50,985 nt of DNA from Deltaproteobacteria bacterium (GTDB taxonomy: Bacteria; Desulfobacterota; Binatia; UBA9968), in contig JAUYJC010000275.1 of assembly GCA_030688735.1 (NCBI GenBank), forward strand, positions 1-50,985, given 5' to 3'. A model generated the notes under the pieces. It saw nothing but the letters and a program-made list of their open reading frames with translations. It had not been told where the DNA came from and searched no databases. Shown here piece after piece: positions 1-11,099 of this stretch; position 1 is the stretch's first letter; the number at the start of each line of letters is the position of its first letter. The position numbers and the translations under genes are program-made.

Positions 1-30
1 GGGGAAATAGGGGACAGACCACGTTTGTCA
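1..30. repeat. Possible REP-like dispersed element at the left edge
   Basis: The first bases contain GGGGACAGACCACG, a string I associate with REP-type repeats linked to Y1 (TnpA-REP) transposases. Here it lies inside the open frame of the DUF4157 protein, directly after the HELTHVVQQTG motif. Only one end of the putative element is in view, so its extent and palindromic structure cannot be judged. Confidence 0.3.
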
Positions 31-650
31 TTGCATTGACCGAGACGAATTCCATTTGAACCCGTCTGCTGCACCACATGCGTCAACTCATGGGCAATTA
101 AGCGCCGTCCGTCGTTGGTCCCTGGTGCGAACCGCCCCGCGCCGAACACAATGTCGTGTCCCACAGTGTACGCATAGGCGCTCATGTCCCGCGCCGATTG
201 CTCAGCGGCAGCGCCGGAATGCACCCGCACCCGCGAAAAGTCGTGACCGAAGCGTTGTCCCATATCCCGCTGCAGCACCGGGTCCAGCGGCCTGCCGGAA
301 CTGGCAAGTGCTTGGTTCACAGTGGCGGGCACCGCATCCATCTGAGCCGCAGGGTGTCCCGTGAAGCGCTGAATGCGCCGTGGTGTGCCGCTAACTGCGG
401 TATACGCCGGCGCTGTCATCACCTGATCCGCGACCCGGTCCGCTTCCCGTTCCAGCGGATCACTACTCGCGCCAATAGCAAGCTTCCGTTGTATACCAGT
501 CTTGTGCTTCGCACACTCCGCACACTCCCCACTTGCAACCGTGTGATTGCCGCAAGCGCATTTGCGCTGCAAGAGTCCGCTCTGCACCGGCGTGAAGCTC
601 GGTTGGGCTTTGCCGATGCTGGGTGTAAGGGTTCGGAGCGCCGTATTCAT
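1..650 (-). CDS. eCIS DUF4157 (eCIS core domain) protein, 3' end outside window
   Basis: The reading frame starts at the ATG at 650-648 and stays open to the left edge (216 codons), so the C-terminus is not seen. The N-terminal part has a Cys cluster (KCACGNH, then CAECAKHK) and a basic QRK/RIQRF linker. The DUF4157 core follows: GRPLDP, then FGHDFSRVRVHS, SAYAYTVG, and a zinc-metalloprotease-like AHELTHVVQQTG (HExxH). DUF4157 proteins are marker genes of eCIS loci and are often fused to, or stand next to, toxins. It is the last visible gene of the minus-strand eCIS run, 11 bases below the subtilase. After HVVQQTG the sequence changes to a stretch that looks like a repeat (positions 1-30), so the domain may end abruptly or be disrupted here. 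The family call is firm; cargo or chaperone role is inference. Confidence 0.85.
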   Translation of the reverse strand, partial: MNTALRTLTPSIGKAQPSFTPVQSGLLQRKCACGNHTVASGECAECAKHKTGIQRKLAIGASSDPLEREADRVADQVMTAPAYTAVSGTPRRIQRFTGHPAAQMDAVPATVNQALASSGRPLDPVLQRDMGQRFGHDFSRVRVHSGAAAEQSARDMSAYAYTVGHDIVFGAGRFAPGTNDGRRLIAHELTHVVQQTGSNGIRLGQCNDKRGLSPIS

Positions 651-660
651 GGGTGGCCTC

Positions 661-3075
661 TTAACGGCTGATCTTCAATCCCCAGCGGTTGAGCTTGCCT
701 ACGTCCACGGCTTCCAAGTCTACCACCCGCAGCTTCCAGGCGCCTTGCAACGATTGGCCGCGCAAGGTTTGCAGGGATGGTGTGCCAGCAAACCGGAAGC
801 TACGGACGAGGTTGTCCTGGGAGCCGCCGCTGCGGTCGTGCAGCAAGACTTGCGTACCGGCAGGGGAAACTAGCTCGACTGTGAGGTCACCGATATAGGT
901 GTGAGTGATGTCCAACGACACTTCCAAATCCTGAACCTGGCCACTTTCCGTCACATTTAAGGTGCGTTCGATCCCGGTTGGGTTGTTATCGGGAATACTA
1001 GCGCCCGAAGACTCCTGGGCTTCGACCAGGGTGCTAGCCCGAAGAGTAATTTCCAGTTCCCAGCGGTTCAGGGTGCCGAGATCGGTCGGGGCCAAATCCT
1101 GCACCCACAACACCCAGTCGCCTTGGATGGGCTCCCCGGTGAGAGCCGACAGGCCGGGCGTGGAAGCAGCGTCGTAAGCGCGCCGGATGTTGTCGGCGGA
1201 GCCGCCATTACGGTCATGCAGCCTCACTTGCCGACCCGAAGGAGCAATCAGGGTGAGGCGTAGATCACCGATGAAGGTATGGCTGATGTCCACGCTGACT
1301 TTGATGGATGCCAAGCTGCCGGTATCGTCGATATGGATGGTATTGCGCACGCCGCCGGCGTTGTTGTCGGGAATGGCTAGCGCAGGGGACGAGGACTTCC
1401 GCACGGTTTGCCCCGTGGCGCCCTGTAACCGGCGCCGCGCCTCAGTCACCGCCTGGAATGCATTCACCCGGCCGAAGCCGAACCACTGGGAATGACCGCC
1501 GGCATCGTAGGTGCCGAAGTGGTTGCCGAGTTGTGGATCGGGGGTGTTGTCGACGATCTTGTCGGCTGTGGCTTGCAATATGTCCCGCACTTCCCGCGCG
1601 GTCAGGTTGGGATTGGCGGAGAGGATCAAGGCTGCGACGCCGGCTACTGTCGGGCAGGCACTGGAGGTGCCGCCGAAATCGCTGGTGTAATCGGTACTGG
1701 AGTAGCCGCTCGGTCCGACGCGGTCGGTCGTGACGATGCCTCTTCCAGTGACCTGAACGGTAACTTGGGGAAAGGTGCGCGGGCGGACGTTATTGCTTGG
1801 CGCGCACACCGCGATTTCACGGCCCCAATTGCTGTAGGCCGATTTCGTCGCCTGGCTGCTGGTTGCGGCCACGGCGATGACATCCTCGTGGGCGGCGAAG
1901 CCAGCCAGCCATTGGGTCGGACCACTTGGTTGGTTGTTCGGCCAGCCGGTCTCGTTCACGGTGCCGTTGACCGGGCGGTTTTCGTTCCCTGCGGCGAAAA
2001 CCACCACGCAGCCCCTGCCACCGCGCCCGAGGGTGGCCGCCCGGTGCAAGGCGTTGCGCATGCGCAGGCTTAGGCTGAATGAGCGGGCGTTTACACCCCA
2101 ACTGCACGACATGACACTGGCGCCATGGTCGATGACCCAGTCGCACAGGTCTTCGATGGAATCGTCGTCGATGAAGCCGCTGGTGCGGATCGGCATGAGC
2201 GCGCAACCGGGCGCAACGCCTACCACGCCAGTCCCGGTTTCTTCGGCCACCGCGACGCCGCAGCAGGCCGTGCCGTGATTGTCGTCCTCCAGCTCCGGCA
2301 GGGGTTCGAAGTCCTGGCCAGCGAAATCCCGCGGCGCGACGATCTTGCCAGACCCTTGGAAATCGGCGTGATTAAGGTCGCAGGAGTCATCGGCCACGGC
2401 CACGCTGACCGAGCGCTCGCCGCGGGTCAGATCCCAGGCATGCACCGCGTCGATGTGCCCGGCGGTCGAAAGCAACGGACCTCCAGTGTTGAACAAATGC
2501 CATTGATCGGGAAACAGGGTATCGGAGGGTATGTAGAGGCTTCGGGAAGCGATCGTCACATTCGGCTCGCTGACCAGCACCTTGTCGTTCTCCGCGAGCC
2601 GGTTGGCGATTTTGATCGGGTTTTCGGCGGCCTGGGGTCCGACCCGGAAAACATAGGCGCGGGGCACGCCGCGGAGTTCCTTAACCAGGGATAACCCCAA
2701 CTCGGTGACGATTTTCTCGATCTCATCGTCGGAGACCTCCGGCTTGAACTGCACCGTGATCTGATCGGTCAGATAGAGCTTGGCCTGCGGTTCGTCGGCT
2801 GGGGCGTAGACATGGGAGGCAAATTCCACCTCGCTGCCGCGGCGCACCCGCTCCATGACGGCATCCCGTTCCGCTGCATCCACGGAAAACTCGTCGAGAT
2901 TTTGCCGGCGCAAACGGCGCCGGTGGGTAGTGTTATAGTCCGTCGCGACCTTCTCGTTGGCGATCCCCCTCTTCATCCGCACCGTGAAGCGGTCGGGTAG
3001 TTCGGCGATGTCGATTCGCTTTCCCGCCCGCCAGAAATAGCCGCCTAGTCCTTCCGGTTTGCTTTCTTCTGCCAT
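661..3075 (-). CDS. S8 family subtilisin-like serine peptidase with two C-terminal P-domains (candidate eCIS cargo)
   Basis: Predicted 804-residue subtilase. The catalytic triad is visible: Asp229 in VAVADDS, His267 in DDNHGTA and Ser471 in GGTSSACP, with the oxyanion-hole Asn364 in AAGNEN. Residues about 95-175 resemble a subtilase propeptide (I9/fervidolysin type). Two P-domain (proprotein convertase) beta-sandwiches follow, each opening with IPDN and carrying HTYIGDL or HTFIGDL and a LNRWELE or LNRWGLK ending, at roughly 570-680 and 700-804. There is no signal peptide; the N-terminus is charged and acidic. That fits a protein kept in the cytosol and packed into the injection particle. The gene sits between the eCIS small protein/AAA genes and DUF4157. 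Peptidase activity is well supported by the motifs; the cargo role is inference, and a processing or structural role is possible. Confidence 0.88.
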   Translation of the reverse strand: MAEESKPEGLGGYFWRAGKRIDIAELPDRFTVRMKRGIANEKVATDYNTTHRRRLRRQNLDEFSVDAAERDAVMERVRRGSEVEFASHVYAPADEPQAKLYLTDQITVQFKPEVSDDEIEKIVTELGLSLVKELRGVPRAYVFRVGPQAAENPIKIANRLAENDKVLVSEPNVTIASRSLYIPSDTLFPDQWHLFNTGGPLLSTAGHIDAVHAWDLTRGERSVSVAVADDSCDLNHADFQGSGKIVAPRDFAGQDFEPLPELEDDNHGTACCGVAVAEETGTGVVGVAPGCALMPIRTSGFIDDDSIEDLCDWVIDHGASVMSCSWGVNARSFSLSLRMRNALHRAATLGRGGRGCVVVFAAGNENRPVNGTVNETGWPNNQPSGPTQWLAGFAAHEDVIAVAATSSQATKSAYSNWGREIAVCAPSNNVRPRTFPQVTVQVTGRGIVTTDRVGPSGYSSTDYTSDFGGTSSACPTVAGVAALILSANPNLTAREVRDILQATADKIVDNTPDPQLGNHFGTYDAGGHSQWFGFGRVNAFQAVTEARRRLQGATGQTVRKSSSPALAIPDNNAGGVRNTIHIDDTGSLASIKVSVDISHTFIGDLRLTLIAPSGRQVRLHDRNGGSADNIRRAYDAASTPGLSALTGEPIQGDWVLWVQDLAPTDLGTLNRWELEITLRASTLVEAQESSGASIPDNNPTGIERTLNVTESGQVQDLEVSLDITHTYIGDLTVELVSPAGTQVLLHDRSGGSQDNLVRSFRFAGTPSLQTLRGQSLQGAWKLRVVDLEAVDVGKLNRWGLKISR

Positions 3076-3164
3076 GGTCTTGTCTCCTAGTTCGGTTGAA
3101 TTTCAAGTGGGTTGCCGAAGCCGCGGCTTCAAGTGCGGGACTCCCGAAGCGGAGGCCCCCTCAA

Positions 3165-3433
3165 CTATCTCTTATGACTCAGTCCTGCGAACGCACCATA
3201 AATTCCTTCGCTGATTTGAGCGCCGATCTCCCTCGCATTAGGAGACGAATTCAATCGCAGCACTGGCGCGGGGATGCGGGCCTGATTGAATCCCGCTTGC
3301 AGCCCAGCGGGGATCCCGCTCTCCGACAGCAGCCTGACCAGCTCCGCCTCTACTGCCGCTTGTACCTGGGCGCTGTCGCGAGCTTCCATCGGCAAGCCGT
3401 CGAGGACCAAACGCTCGATGTGCAGATTGATGT

Positions 3434-3437
<4 letters not shown>
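3165..3437 (-). CDS. Small conserved-type eCIS protein, function unknown
   Basis: Predicted 90 residues. It opens with a short beta-like stretch (NINLHIERLVLDGLP) and continues with a mostly helical segment and a C-terminus SEGIYGAFAG. Its start codon overlaps the stop of the AAA+ ATPase gene upstream by 4 bases (ATGA type), so the two are almost certainly co-translated. Small proteins of this size beside the AAA ATPase are common in eCIS loci, and some contain the same LHIERLVLDG-like opening. I cannot name a family. A 90-base gap separates it from the subtilase gene. Confidence 0.65.
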
Positions 3438-5523
<2,086 letters not shown>

Positions 5524-5527
<4 letters not shown>

Positions 5528-6807
5528 GAGATGGTGACCTTTTGATTGTCGGCGAACGCCAAACGCGGCGGAGGCGGTAGTGCTTGCCGTGTGAACGGCA
5601 GGCTATCGACTCCATCGATACGAAGACGCACGAGCGCATCGGTCACGACCGGTGCGTTTTCGACGTTGAATTGCAGTGTGTCCGTATCGGCGGGATGTGC
5701 CTGTGCCGCCACTTCCCGATCGGCAATGAGCAGCGCCACACGCTGAGTTGGGCGTACTTGGGGGCCGCAGGTGATTGTGAAAGTCACATTACCGCTGATA
5801 TCCCGCGCAACCGGATTGGGCGGCGCAATGCCTTTCATTTTAGGCGCGAAAGACAAGGGCAGCTGATTCGTTGCACGCTTGGAGTCGCCGGTTTCCACAA
5901 CTACCGCCACGGTATAGAGGCCCGCAGCCCACTCGGTTTGCGCCGGAGCATCGTCCGCCAGGGTGACCTTCAACTCGGCTCCCGACCTGTCGCTGGACGG
6001 AACCACGATAGTTTTCGTGACCGCCAACCGGGCATGGTCGAAGCGCACTCGGACGACTTCACCACCAAGATTGCCCCCGACGAGCGTAAGCACGGTGCCC
6101 AGTTGCGCACTCGGGTACGAAGGCGCGCGCGGACGCCGCCCCACATCTTCCGGTGCGCCGACGTGAATACTTTCGATGCTAGGAAATGGGCCGAGCACCG
6201 TATTGACGCCCTGGTCCTCCGCGCCCCGGCGCAGCACTGGCAGCACGGCTTGAGCGTTTTCCTCGCTTTCGATCAAGACGACTGTGCCCTGGTAGGCGAC
6301 AGACAAGGCGTAGGGCGCCTGGAAGAACACGGACCAGAGTTTTGAGAGTTCTTCCAGGGAGAGCGCTAAAGGCGTGAACTTTATTTGTTCTATCGCATCC
6401 GCCAGATCCGATTCCGCCAAAAACGTTTCGCTAGAAATGGCATCCTCGATCATTTGCCGCATCAAAACCGGCTTGGCGTGGATGTCACGCACAGCCGCGC
6501 CCAGCATCCGCTGGGGCTCCAGGTCGTTCTCGTTACCGTAAAACGCTAAGAGATAATGCAGGTCGAGGGCCGCTGTGGGGCGTTTCATCAAGTTCCCATT
6601 CGCCGCGCGAGTCGGGAGGTCGTTGTTTCTGAGGGCTCCGTTAGGGGATACCTGGTACATAAACAAGCGGACGCGTGGCTGTCCTAATGGCGCGCTGTCG
6701 GGTCGCTCGGTCACCACATCCGCACCGGGCAGGACCGATTGCACCGCAGTCCTGATAATCTGCGCCAAGGCTGTGGTGACCGTTGCGATCGCCAGCGCGT
6801 TACTCAT
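5524..6807 (-). CDS. Pvc16/DUF4255 N-terminal domain protein (eCIS tail cap/terminator)
   Basis: Predicted 427 residues. Residues 1 to about 190 match the DUF4255/Pvc16 pattern: MSNALAIATVTTAL, then PRVRLFMYQVSPNGALRNNDLP, DLHYLLAFYG and RMLGAAVRDIH. In Afp, the Afp16 homologue caps the finished tube and sheath and sets tail length. The C-terminal half is built of beta-rich Ig-like segments (about 200-427), a common extension in eCIS members of this family. It overlaps its neighbours by 4 bases on both sides, within the eCIS operon. Confidence 0.88.
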
Positions 6808-7871
6808 CCGCGACTCCCATTTCGTTGTCTGAAGTACTCGTCCAGGCTCATGACCGGCGATTGAGTCGGCGTTTTTCTGGTCGGGGTTGACGCGACGGTG
6901 GCGCGAATTTCAACGCGCCCGATGGTGACTAGGATGGTGGGCGCGTCAACTACGCGGTCCGCCGCAAGCTGTGGAGCAGTGGGTTCGGCAAACGTCTTAA
7001 AAATTTCTCTTCCCGGAAGGGGAGCAAAACCGGACTTCGGCATAAGATCCGCCTTGCGGCCAAACAACGGCTCCGCCTCCGAAGGCTCACTGTCCACCCC
7101 TATTTCTCCGTGGTATTTAGCGCGTGTCGATAGGGGAGATGCCCACTTTTCCTCCGGATTTGCGATTTTTACAAACGGTGGTATCCGCTCTCTTTCATCT
7201 CGGACAACAGGATCCTTCAACTCGGCAAGTTCCCGTCCCTTCAACGGATTGAATGAGGCCATCCCTGCTGTTCCTGCTGGCCTGTTGTTTTCCACAAGCG
7301 ATTGTGGGTGCTCTCGTTCCCCTCGCATACTTCGTTCAGCCCGCTCAGACAGTTCCCGTCGCCCCGACGGATTGGATGAGACCATGCCGGCTTGTTCTTC
7401 CGGCTTGTCAAATTTGACAGGCGGCTGAGCTTGCTCTACAACGCTCCGGGCGATTCGTTCACTCTGTTCGGCGGGTCGCCTACTAAGACCCGGATGCGCC
7501 ACCTCGGGCAATGGCTGGTGAGTGGCTCCTGTGTTGGTTGCATGTGTCACGGTGGGAGGCTCTGTTCTCGATTGTTCTGGATCCGGCTTGTGAGATTCCT
7601 TTGTCGGCCGGGCTTCGGATAAAAAATCCACGGTCTCTGACTCATTGCGGTTACGGCTATCGGATTGTTGTATAGGCTTGCCCGCACCGGTTTCAGTAAG
7701 AATAAAAACACCGGATTGCAATCCTAGCTCGTCAGCCTCTCCCGGGGCAGACGGCTCAGCAGCCGCAAGGATTGAATGGCGCAGCGATTCAAACCGGGAC
7801 ACTGTTCGCGGTTGCACCGCGAACTCTGGCTGTTGAACCCTGAGTGCTAACTGACCGAGATAGTCCGACAC
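6804..7871 (-). CDS. Long disordered eCIS protein with conserved C-terminal motif
   Basis: Predicted 355 residues. The first 50 residues (MSDYLGQLALR...) and the last 60 look conserved. Between them lies a low-complexity, Glu/Pro/Arg/Ser-rich stretch that is probably disordered. The C-terminus has ILVTIGRVEIRATV followed by SLDEYFRQR, a motif I recognise from otherwise unrelated-looking proteins placed between the tube/hub genes and the DUF4255 gene of other eCIS loci. No enzyme motifs, signal peptide or membrane segment are visible. It overlaps the DUF4255 gene by 4 bases. A linker, assembly or tape-like role is possible but unsupported. Confidence 0.7.
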   Translation of the reverse strand: MSDYLGQLALRVQQPEFAVQPRTVSRFESLRHSILAAAEPSAPGEADELGLQSGVFILTETGAGKPIQQSDSRNRNESETVDFLSEARPTKESHKPDPEQSRTEPPTVTHATNTGATHQPLPEVAHPGLSRRPAEQSERIARSVVEQAQPPVKFDKPEEQAGMVSSNPSGRRELSERAERSMRGEREHPQSLVENNRPAGTAGMASFNPLKGRELAELKDPVVRDERERIPPFVKIANPEEKWASPLSTRAKYHGEIGVDSEPSEAEPLFGRKADLMPKSGFAPLPGREIFKTFAEPTAPQLAADRVVDAPTILVTIGRVEIRATVASTPTRKTPTQSPVMSLDEYFRQRNGSRG

Positions 7872-7886
7872 AGTCCGTGGTCCTTG

Positions 7887-8675
7887 TTAACCATGATCCA
7901 GCAATTCCAAGTAAGCCCGCCGCCGCGTGGGCGTCATCGCGAGGATATCCGCCTCGCGCCAGCCATAGGACCGGGCCAAGCTATGAACTTCTCGCAGTAT
8001 GTGCTTGACCCAGTTATAAATCTCCGCCGCCATGTAGGTCGCGATGTCGAACGTCGCGCGCCATTCATGGCTGCAATCGGGGCAACTGAGGGCAAGACGC
8101 GTGTCTGCCTGAGCATCTGCCTCAGCCATACGCTCGGCAATGGCGTCCACCAGCGGCAGCGGCAGCGGGGTGGGATTGTTCACTGGCTCCCCGTCATCGC
8201 TATTCGCTCCCTCGCGAACAACAGACTGGATGCAACGGCGCAGCAGTTGCTCCCGCGCCTGATTGACGTCGGTAATGGTTTCTATCGACGCCAAATCCAA
8301 GCTGTTGGGTAGACGAAAATGCACCCGATAGCCTTCTATTGTCAGCGTCATGGCCTCACCCGCCGGAGCGATGGGATCGGTCATAGTAGGCTCGACACGT
8401 ATGTCGGGCACGGTGAAAACCAGCTCGATGCGCTGCTGGCATTGCGGGCAGGCCGTGACGCTGTTCAGCTGAGAACCAAACAACCGCTCGCGCAGCGTGA
8501 GCAGACACGCATCCCGCTGACCTACACTAAACTGGGCCAGTTGCTCTGGGGAGTGCTCTGGATAAGCAGCGGCGAGCAGAACCAGGGCCTGCTGCACAGG
8601 CGATTGACCGAGAGCTCGTTCCCAGGCCGTCAGAAGTTCAGCTGCGGACAAGTTACGCATGAAGGTATACTTCAC
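7887..8675 (-). CDS. T4 gp26-type baseplate hub protein with two CxxC knuckles
   Basis: Predicted 262 residues. It resembles the T4_baseplate (gp26-like) family found just after the tube gene in phage tails and eCIS. The N-terminal half carries LSAAELLTAWERALG, and SVGQRDACLLTLRERLFG leads into CPQC (76-79); a second pair, CPDC, is at 198-201. The four cysteines probably bind zinc. In this family the protein acts at the baseplate hub or as a hub assembly chaperone. It lies 12 bases below the tube gene. Family call is moderate; position in the operon supports it. Confidence 0.7.
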   Translation of the reverse strand: MKYTFMRNLSAAELLTAWERALGQSPVQQALVLLAAAYPEHSPEQLAQFSVGQRDACLLTLRERLFGSQLNSVTACPQCQQRIELVFTVPDIRVEPTMTDPIAPAGEAMTLTIEGYRVHFRLPNSLDLASIETITDVNQAREQLLRRCIQSVVREGANSDDGEPVNNPTPLPLPLVDAIAERMAEADAQADTRLALSCPDCSHEWRATFDIATYMAAEIYNWVKHILREVHSLARSYGWREADILAMTPTRRRAYLELLDHG

Positions 8676-8687
8676 TGTCGCCGCGGA

Positions 8688-9212
8688 CTACTGTGGCTCG
8701 GTGAAGCTCTCTTCCGCCGGTTCGGGCACTTCGTAATCTCGTTCCCAGCCCTCGTTTTCCAGCTTAAGCGTCTGGATGGCGACCGCGTTGGCGTTGGCGT
8801 CGAGATCCGGCTGCGCCTGATAGTCTGACACCCAGCACCGGTAAACCTTATAGGAGATGGCAAGCTGTCCGGCTTCATTGTACATCTCAATGATGAGATC
8901 CTTGCGGAAATCCTTGAGAGAAACCTCCGCACCCAAGCCGGACCCGAAGTTCCACACCTTGTTTGCCCACTTTTCAAACTCGGTGTCATGAGTAACGCCT
9001 CGCTCTAGAGTAATTGCTTCGAATTTAGTCCGGCCCGGAGACTTACGGCTGGAACTCGGATCCCCGCCTTCCCGGTGTTCGACGACCTCGGTCGACCGTT
9101 TGAGCGCCCCAACTTTGCTCACGCCGGCGACGTACTTCCCATCCCACTTGACGCGGAACTTGAAATTTTTATAGGGATCAAACCGTTGCGCGTTGACACT
9201 GAATTGAGCCAT
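8688..9212 (-). CDS. Contractile tail inner tube protein (gp19-like)
   Basis: Predicted 174 residues from the ATG at 9212, chosen because AAGGAGG stands about 6 bases upstream and MAQFSVNAQRFDPYKNFKF is the usual start of this family. It matches the phage T4 gp19-like tube fold: FKFRVKWDGKYVAGVSKVG, a basic EHREGGDPSSSRKSPG loop, LERGVTHDTEFEKW and the late WERDYEVPEP. The tube is the inner cylinder through which cargo is carried. It lies 10 bases below the sheath gene, the classic sheath-tube order. Confidence 0.93.
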   Translation of the reverse strand: MAQFSVNAQRFDPYKNFKFRVKWDGKYVAGVSKVGALKRSTEVVEHREGGDPSSSRKSPGRTKFEAITLERGVTHDTEFEKWANKVWNFGSGLGAEVSLKDFRKDLIIEMYNEAGQLAISYKVYRCWVSDYQAQPDLDANANAVAIQTLKLENEGWERDYEVPEPAEESFTEPQ

Positions 9213-9222
9213 CACTTCCTCC

Positions 9223-11067
9223 TTACGTCTCAATCTGGCCAGCCATCTGCTGGAGCTTGATAATCACGAACTCGGCCGGCTTGAGCGGCGCGAAGCCGAC
9301 GATAATGTTGACGATGCCCAGATTAATATCATTCTGAGTGGTCGTCTCCTTGTCGCACTTGACAAAGTAGGCATCGCGCGGCGTGGTGCCCTGAAAGGCG
9401 CCTTGGCGAAAGAGGTTGTGCATGAACGCACCGATGTTGAGTCTGATTTGCGCCCACAAAGGCTCATCGTTCGGCTCAAAGACCACCCACTGTGTACCGC
9501 GGTAGAGACTTTCTTCGATGAAGAGCGCTGTGCGCCGTACCGGGATGTATTTCCATTCCGACGCCAAGCGGTCATCGCCTTGCAGCGTGCGCGAACCCCA
9601 TACAATGCGGCCCGCAGCGGGCATGGTGCGCAGGCAGTTGACGCCGAGCGGATTGAGTTCTCCATTTTCTGCATCGGTCAGCGGCACGCTTAACTGCGGC
9701 ACGCCAACTAAGGTGGCGTCGAGCCCGGCGGGGGCTTTCCACACGCCACGCGTGGAGTCCGTGCGCGCGAAAATACCGGCGATGGCTCCGCAAGGCACGA
9801 ACTCTTCCATCTGGTTATCGTGGAGCGGATTCTGCTGCTTGAGACGCGGGAAAAAGAAAGCAGCATTCTTACTGGTAGTGCCTATCGCTGCAATCCCTGT
9901 GGGCGGATTGGCTACTGGATTACCGATCACTTCAGCGACCGTATCCCACTCGCTCAGTGGGTCGACGAGTAGCATGGCGCGGCGCTTCAACTCGCAATAC
10001 TGAGCGGCGGCACCAACCAGCGTTGGATCGACATTGCCATCGCTTTTGTATGGCGGGATGCACAGAATATTGAACAAGTCGGCCTTTCTTAGGGCATAGA
10101 GCCCCTCCTTCTTGTCTTCTTTGCCCAAGCCGATGAAGTCATTGACATCAAGATAATCACCGTCGGCAGCCTTATCCGCATCTGCCACCTTGGCGTTGGT
10201 GGCGACGGTGTTGTCGGCCCACACATCGCTTTCGGGCGGGGTCTTGGTTTTGTCCGGGTCGGGGTGCTTGGTGGGTTTCGCACCCGGCAATGCGCCGGTA
10301 ATCAGCACCAGCCGCGATTCGTTAGCGAGAACCTTATCCACCTGCCGCACGTGGCCCGGGACTACCGACACATTGCGGAATACTTCGACCTGTCCAGTCA
10401 TGCCGTCGCGCAGCGACAGATTGAACAGGTTCGCCGCGTCCAGCCCTTTGACGTCATGATCGATGCGCGCACGTAAAACGTTTCCCCATGTGCCTTCGTA
10501 TTTGGCTTCGAGATTGAGCCCGTTGACGTCCAGCGTAGCTTTGTTGATAGGCGCAGCCTTGGCAGCCGCCATGTCGGCGGCTTTTTTCACATCTGGAACG
10601 GTCGCGCCTGCGACACCGGCTGCCTGATTCGCCGCATCGGATACGACCTTGGCGGCGCTCTTCTCAGGCTCGGTCAAGAAAGTATCCGCCTTGGTCTTTG
10701 CCGCCGCCGCAGCGGCAGTAGCGTCTGCGCCCGCCACCGCAGCGGCGGTATCCGTGGCGGCCTTGAGCGCCTTGTCGCGGTCGGCTTTCGACGCAAACTT
10801 GGGATGATAGAGGCGCACAATGATCGCCCGGCTGCCGCCGTTCAGATAGAAGTCGCGCACCGCATAGCCCAGCGTGCTGTCCGCCCACAGCCCGCCGAAG
10901 ATACGCTCGAAATCTCCGTAGCTGTTTATGGAGATGGCGTCATCCGTTGGGCCTCGCAACGCGCGACCGATGAAAGCGGTGATCGACGTGGCCACACCGG
11001 TAATCGTGCGCACACCACTTGGGATCTCTTCGATATAAACTCCCGGATAACTGAGTGCTACTGGCAT
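9223..11067 (-). CDS. Contractile tail sheath protein with Ala-rich insertion
   Basis: Predicted 614 residues from the ATG at 11067, which has GGAGGT about 5 bases upstream; MPVALSYPGVYIEEIPSG is the standard sheath N-terminus. The C-terminal domain shows the conserved sheath features (WGSRTLQGD, YIPVRRTALFIEESLYRGTQWVVFEPND, then LFRQGAFQG). Residues about 91-175 form an alanine/lysine-rich, probably helical insertion between the N-terminal region and the first beta domain (DVNGLNLEAKYEGTWGNVL). Such an insertion would lie on the outer surface of the sheath. It is the first structural gene after the small protein at 11100. Confidence 0.95.
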   Translation of the reverse strand: MPVALSYPGVYIEEIPSGVRTITGVATSITAFIGRALRGPTDDAISINSYGDFERIFGGLWADSTLGYAVRDFYLNGGSRAIIVRLYHPKFASKADRDKALKAATDTAAAVAGADATAAAAAAKTKADTFLTEPEKSAAKVVSDAANQAAGVAGATVPDVKKAADMAAAKAAPINKATLDVNGLNLEAKYEGTWGNVLRARIDHDVKGLDAANLFNLSLRDGMTGQVEVFRNVSVVPGHVRQVDKVLANESRLVLITGALPGAKPTKHPDPDKTKTPPESDVWADNTVATNAKVADADKAADGDYLDVNDFIGLGKEDKKEGLYALRKADLFNILCIPPYKSDGNVDPTLVGAAAQYCELKRRAMLLVDPLSEWDTVAEVIGNPVANPPTGIAAIGTTSKNAAFFFPRLKQQNPLHDNQMEEFVPCGAIAGIFARTDSTRGVWKAPAGLDATLVGVPQLSVPLTDAENGELNPLGVNCLRTMPAAGRIVWGSRTLQGDDRLASEWKYIPVRRTALFIEESLYRGTQWVVFEPNDEPLWAQIRLNIGAFMHNLFRQGAFQGTTPRDAYFVKCDKETTTQNDINLGIVNIIVGFAPLKPAEFVIIKLQQMAGQIET

Positions 11068-11099
11068 GATACCTCCTACATTAGAACAAACTGAATTTA

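Noticed and set aside
156-671. Plus-strand frame of 171 codons opposite the DUF4157 gene
   Set aside because: It is the complement of a well-supported eCIS gene and has an unlikely Arg/Cys/His-rich composition.
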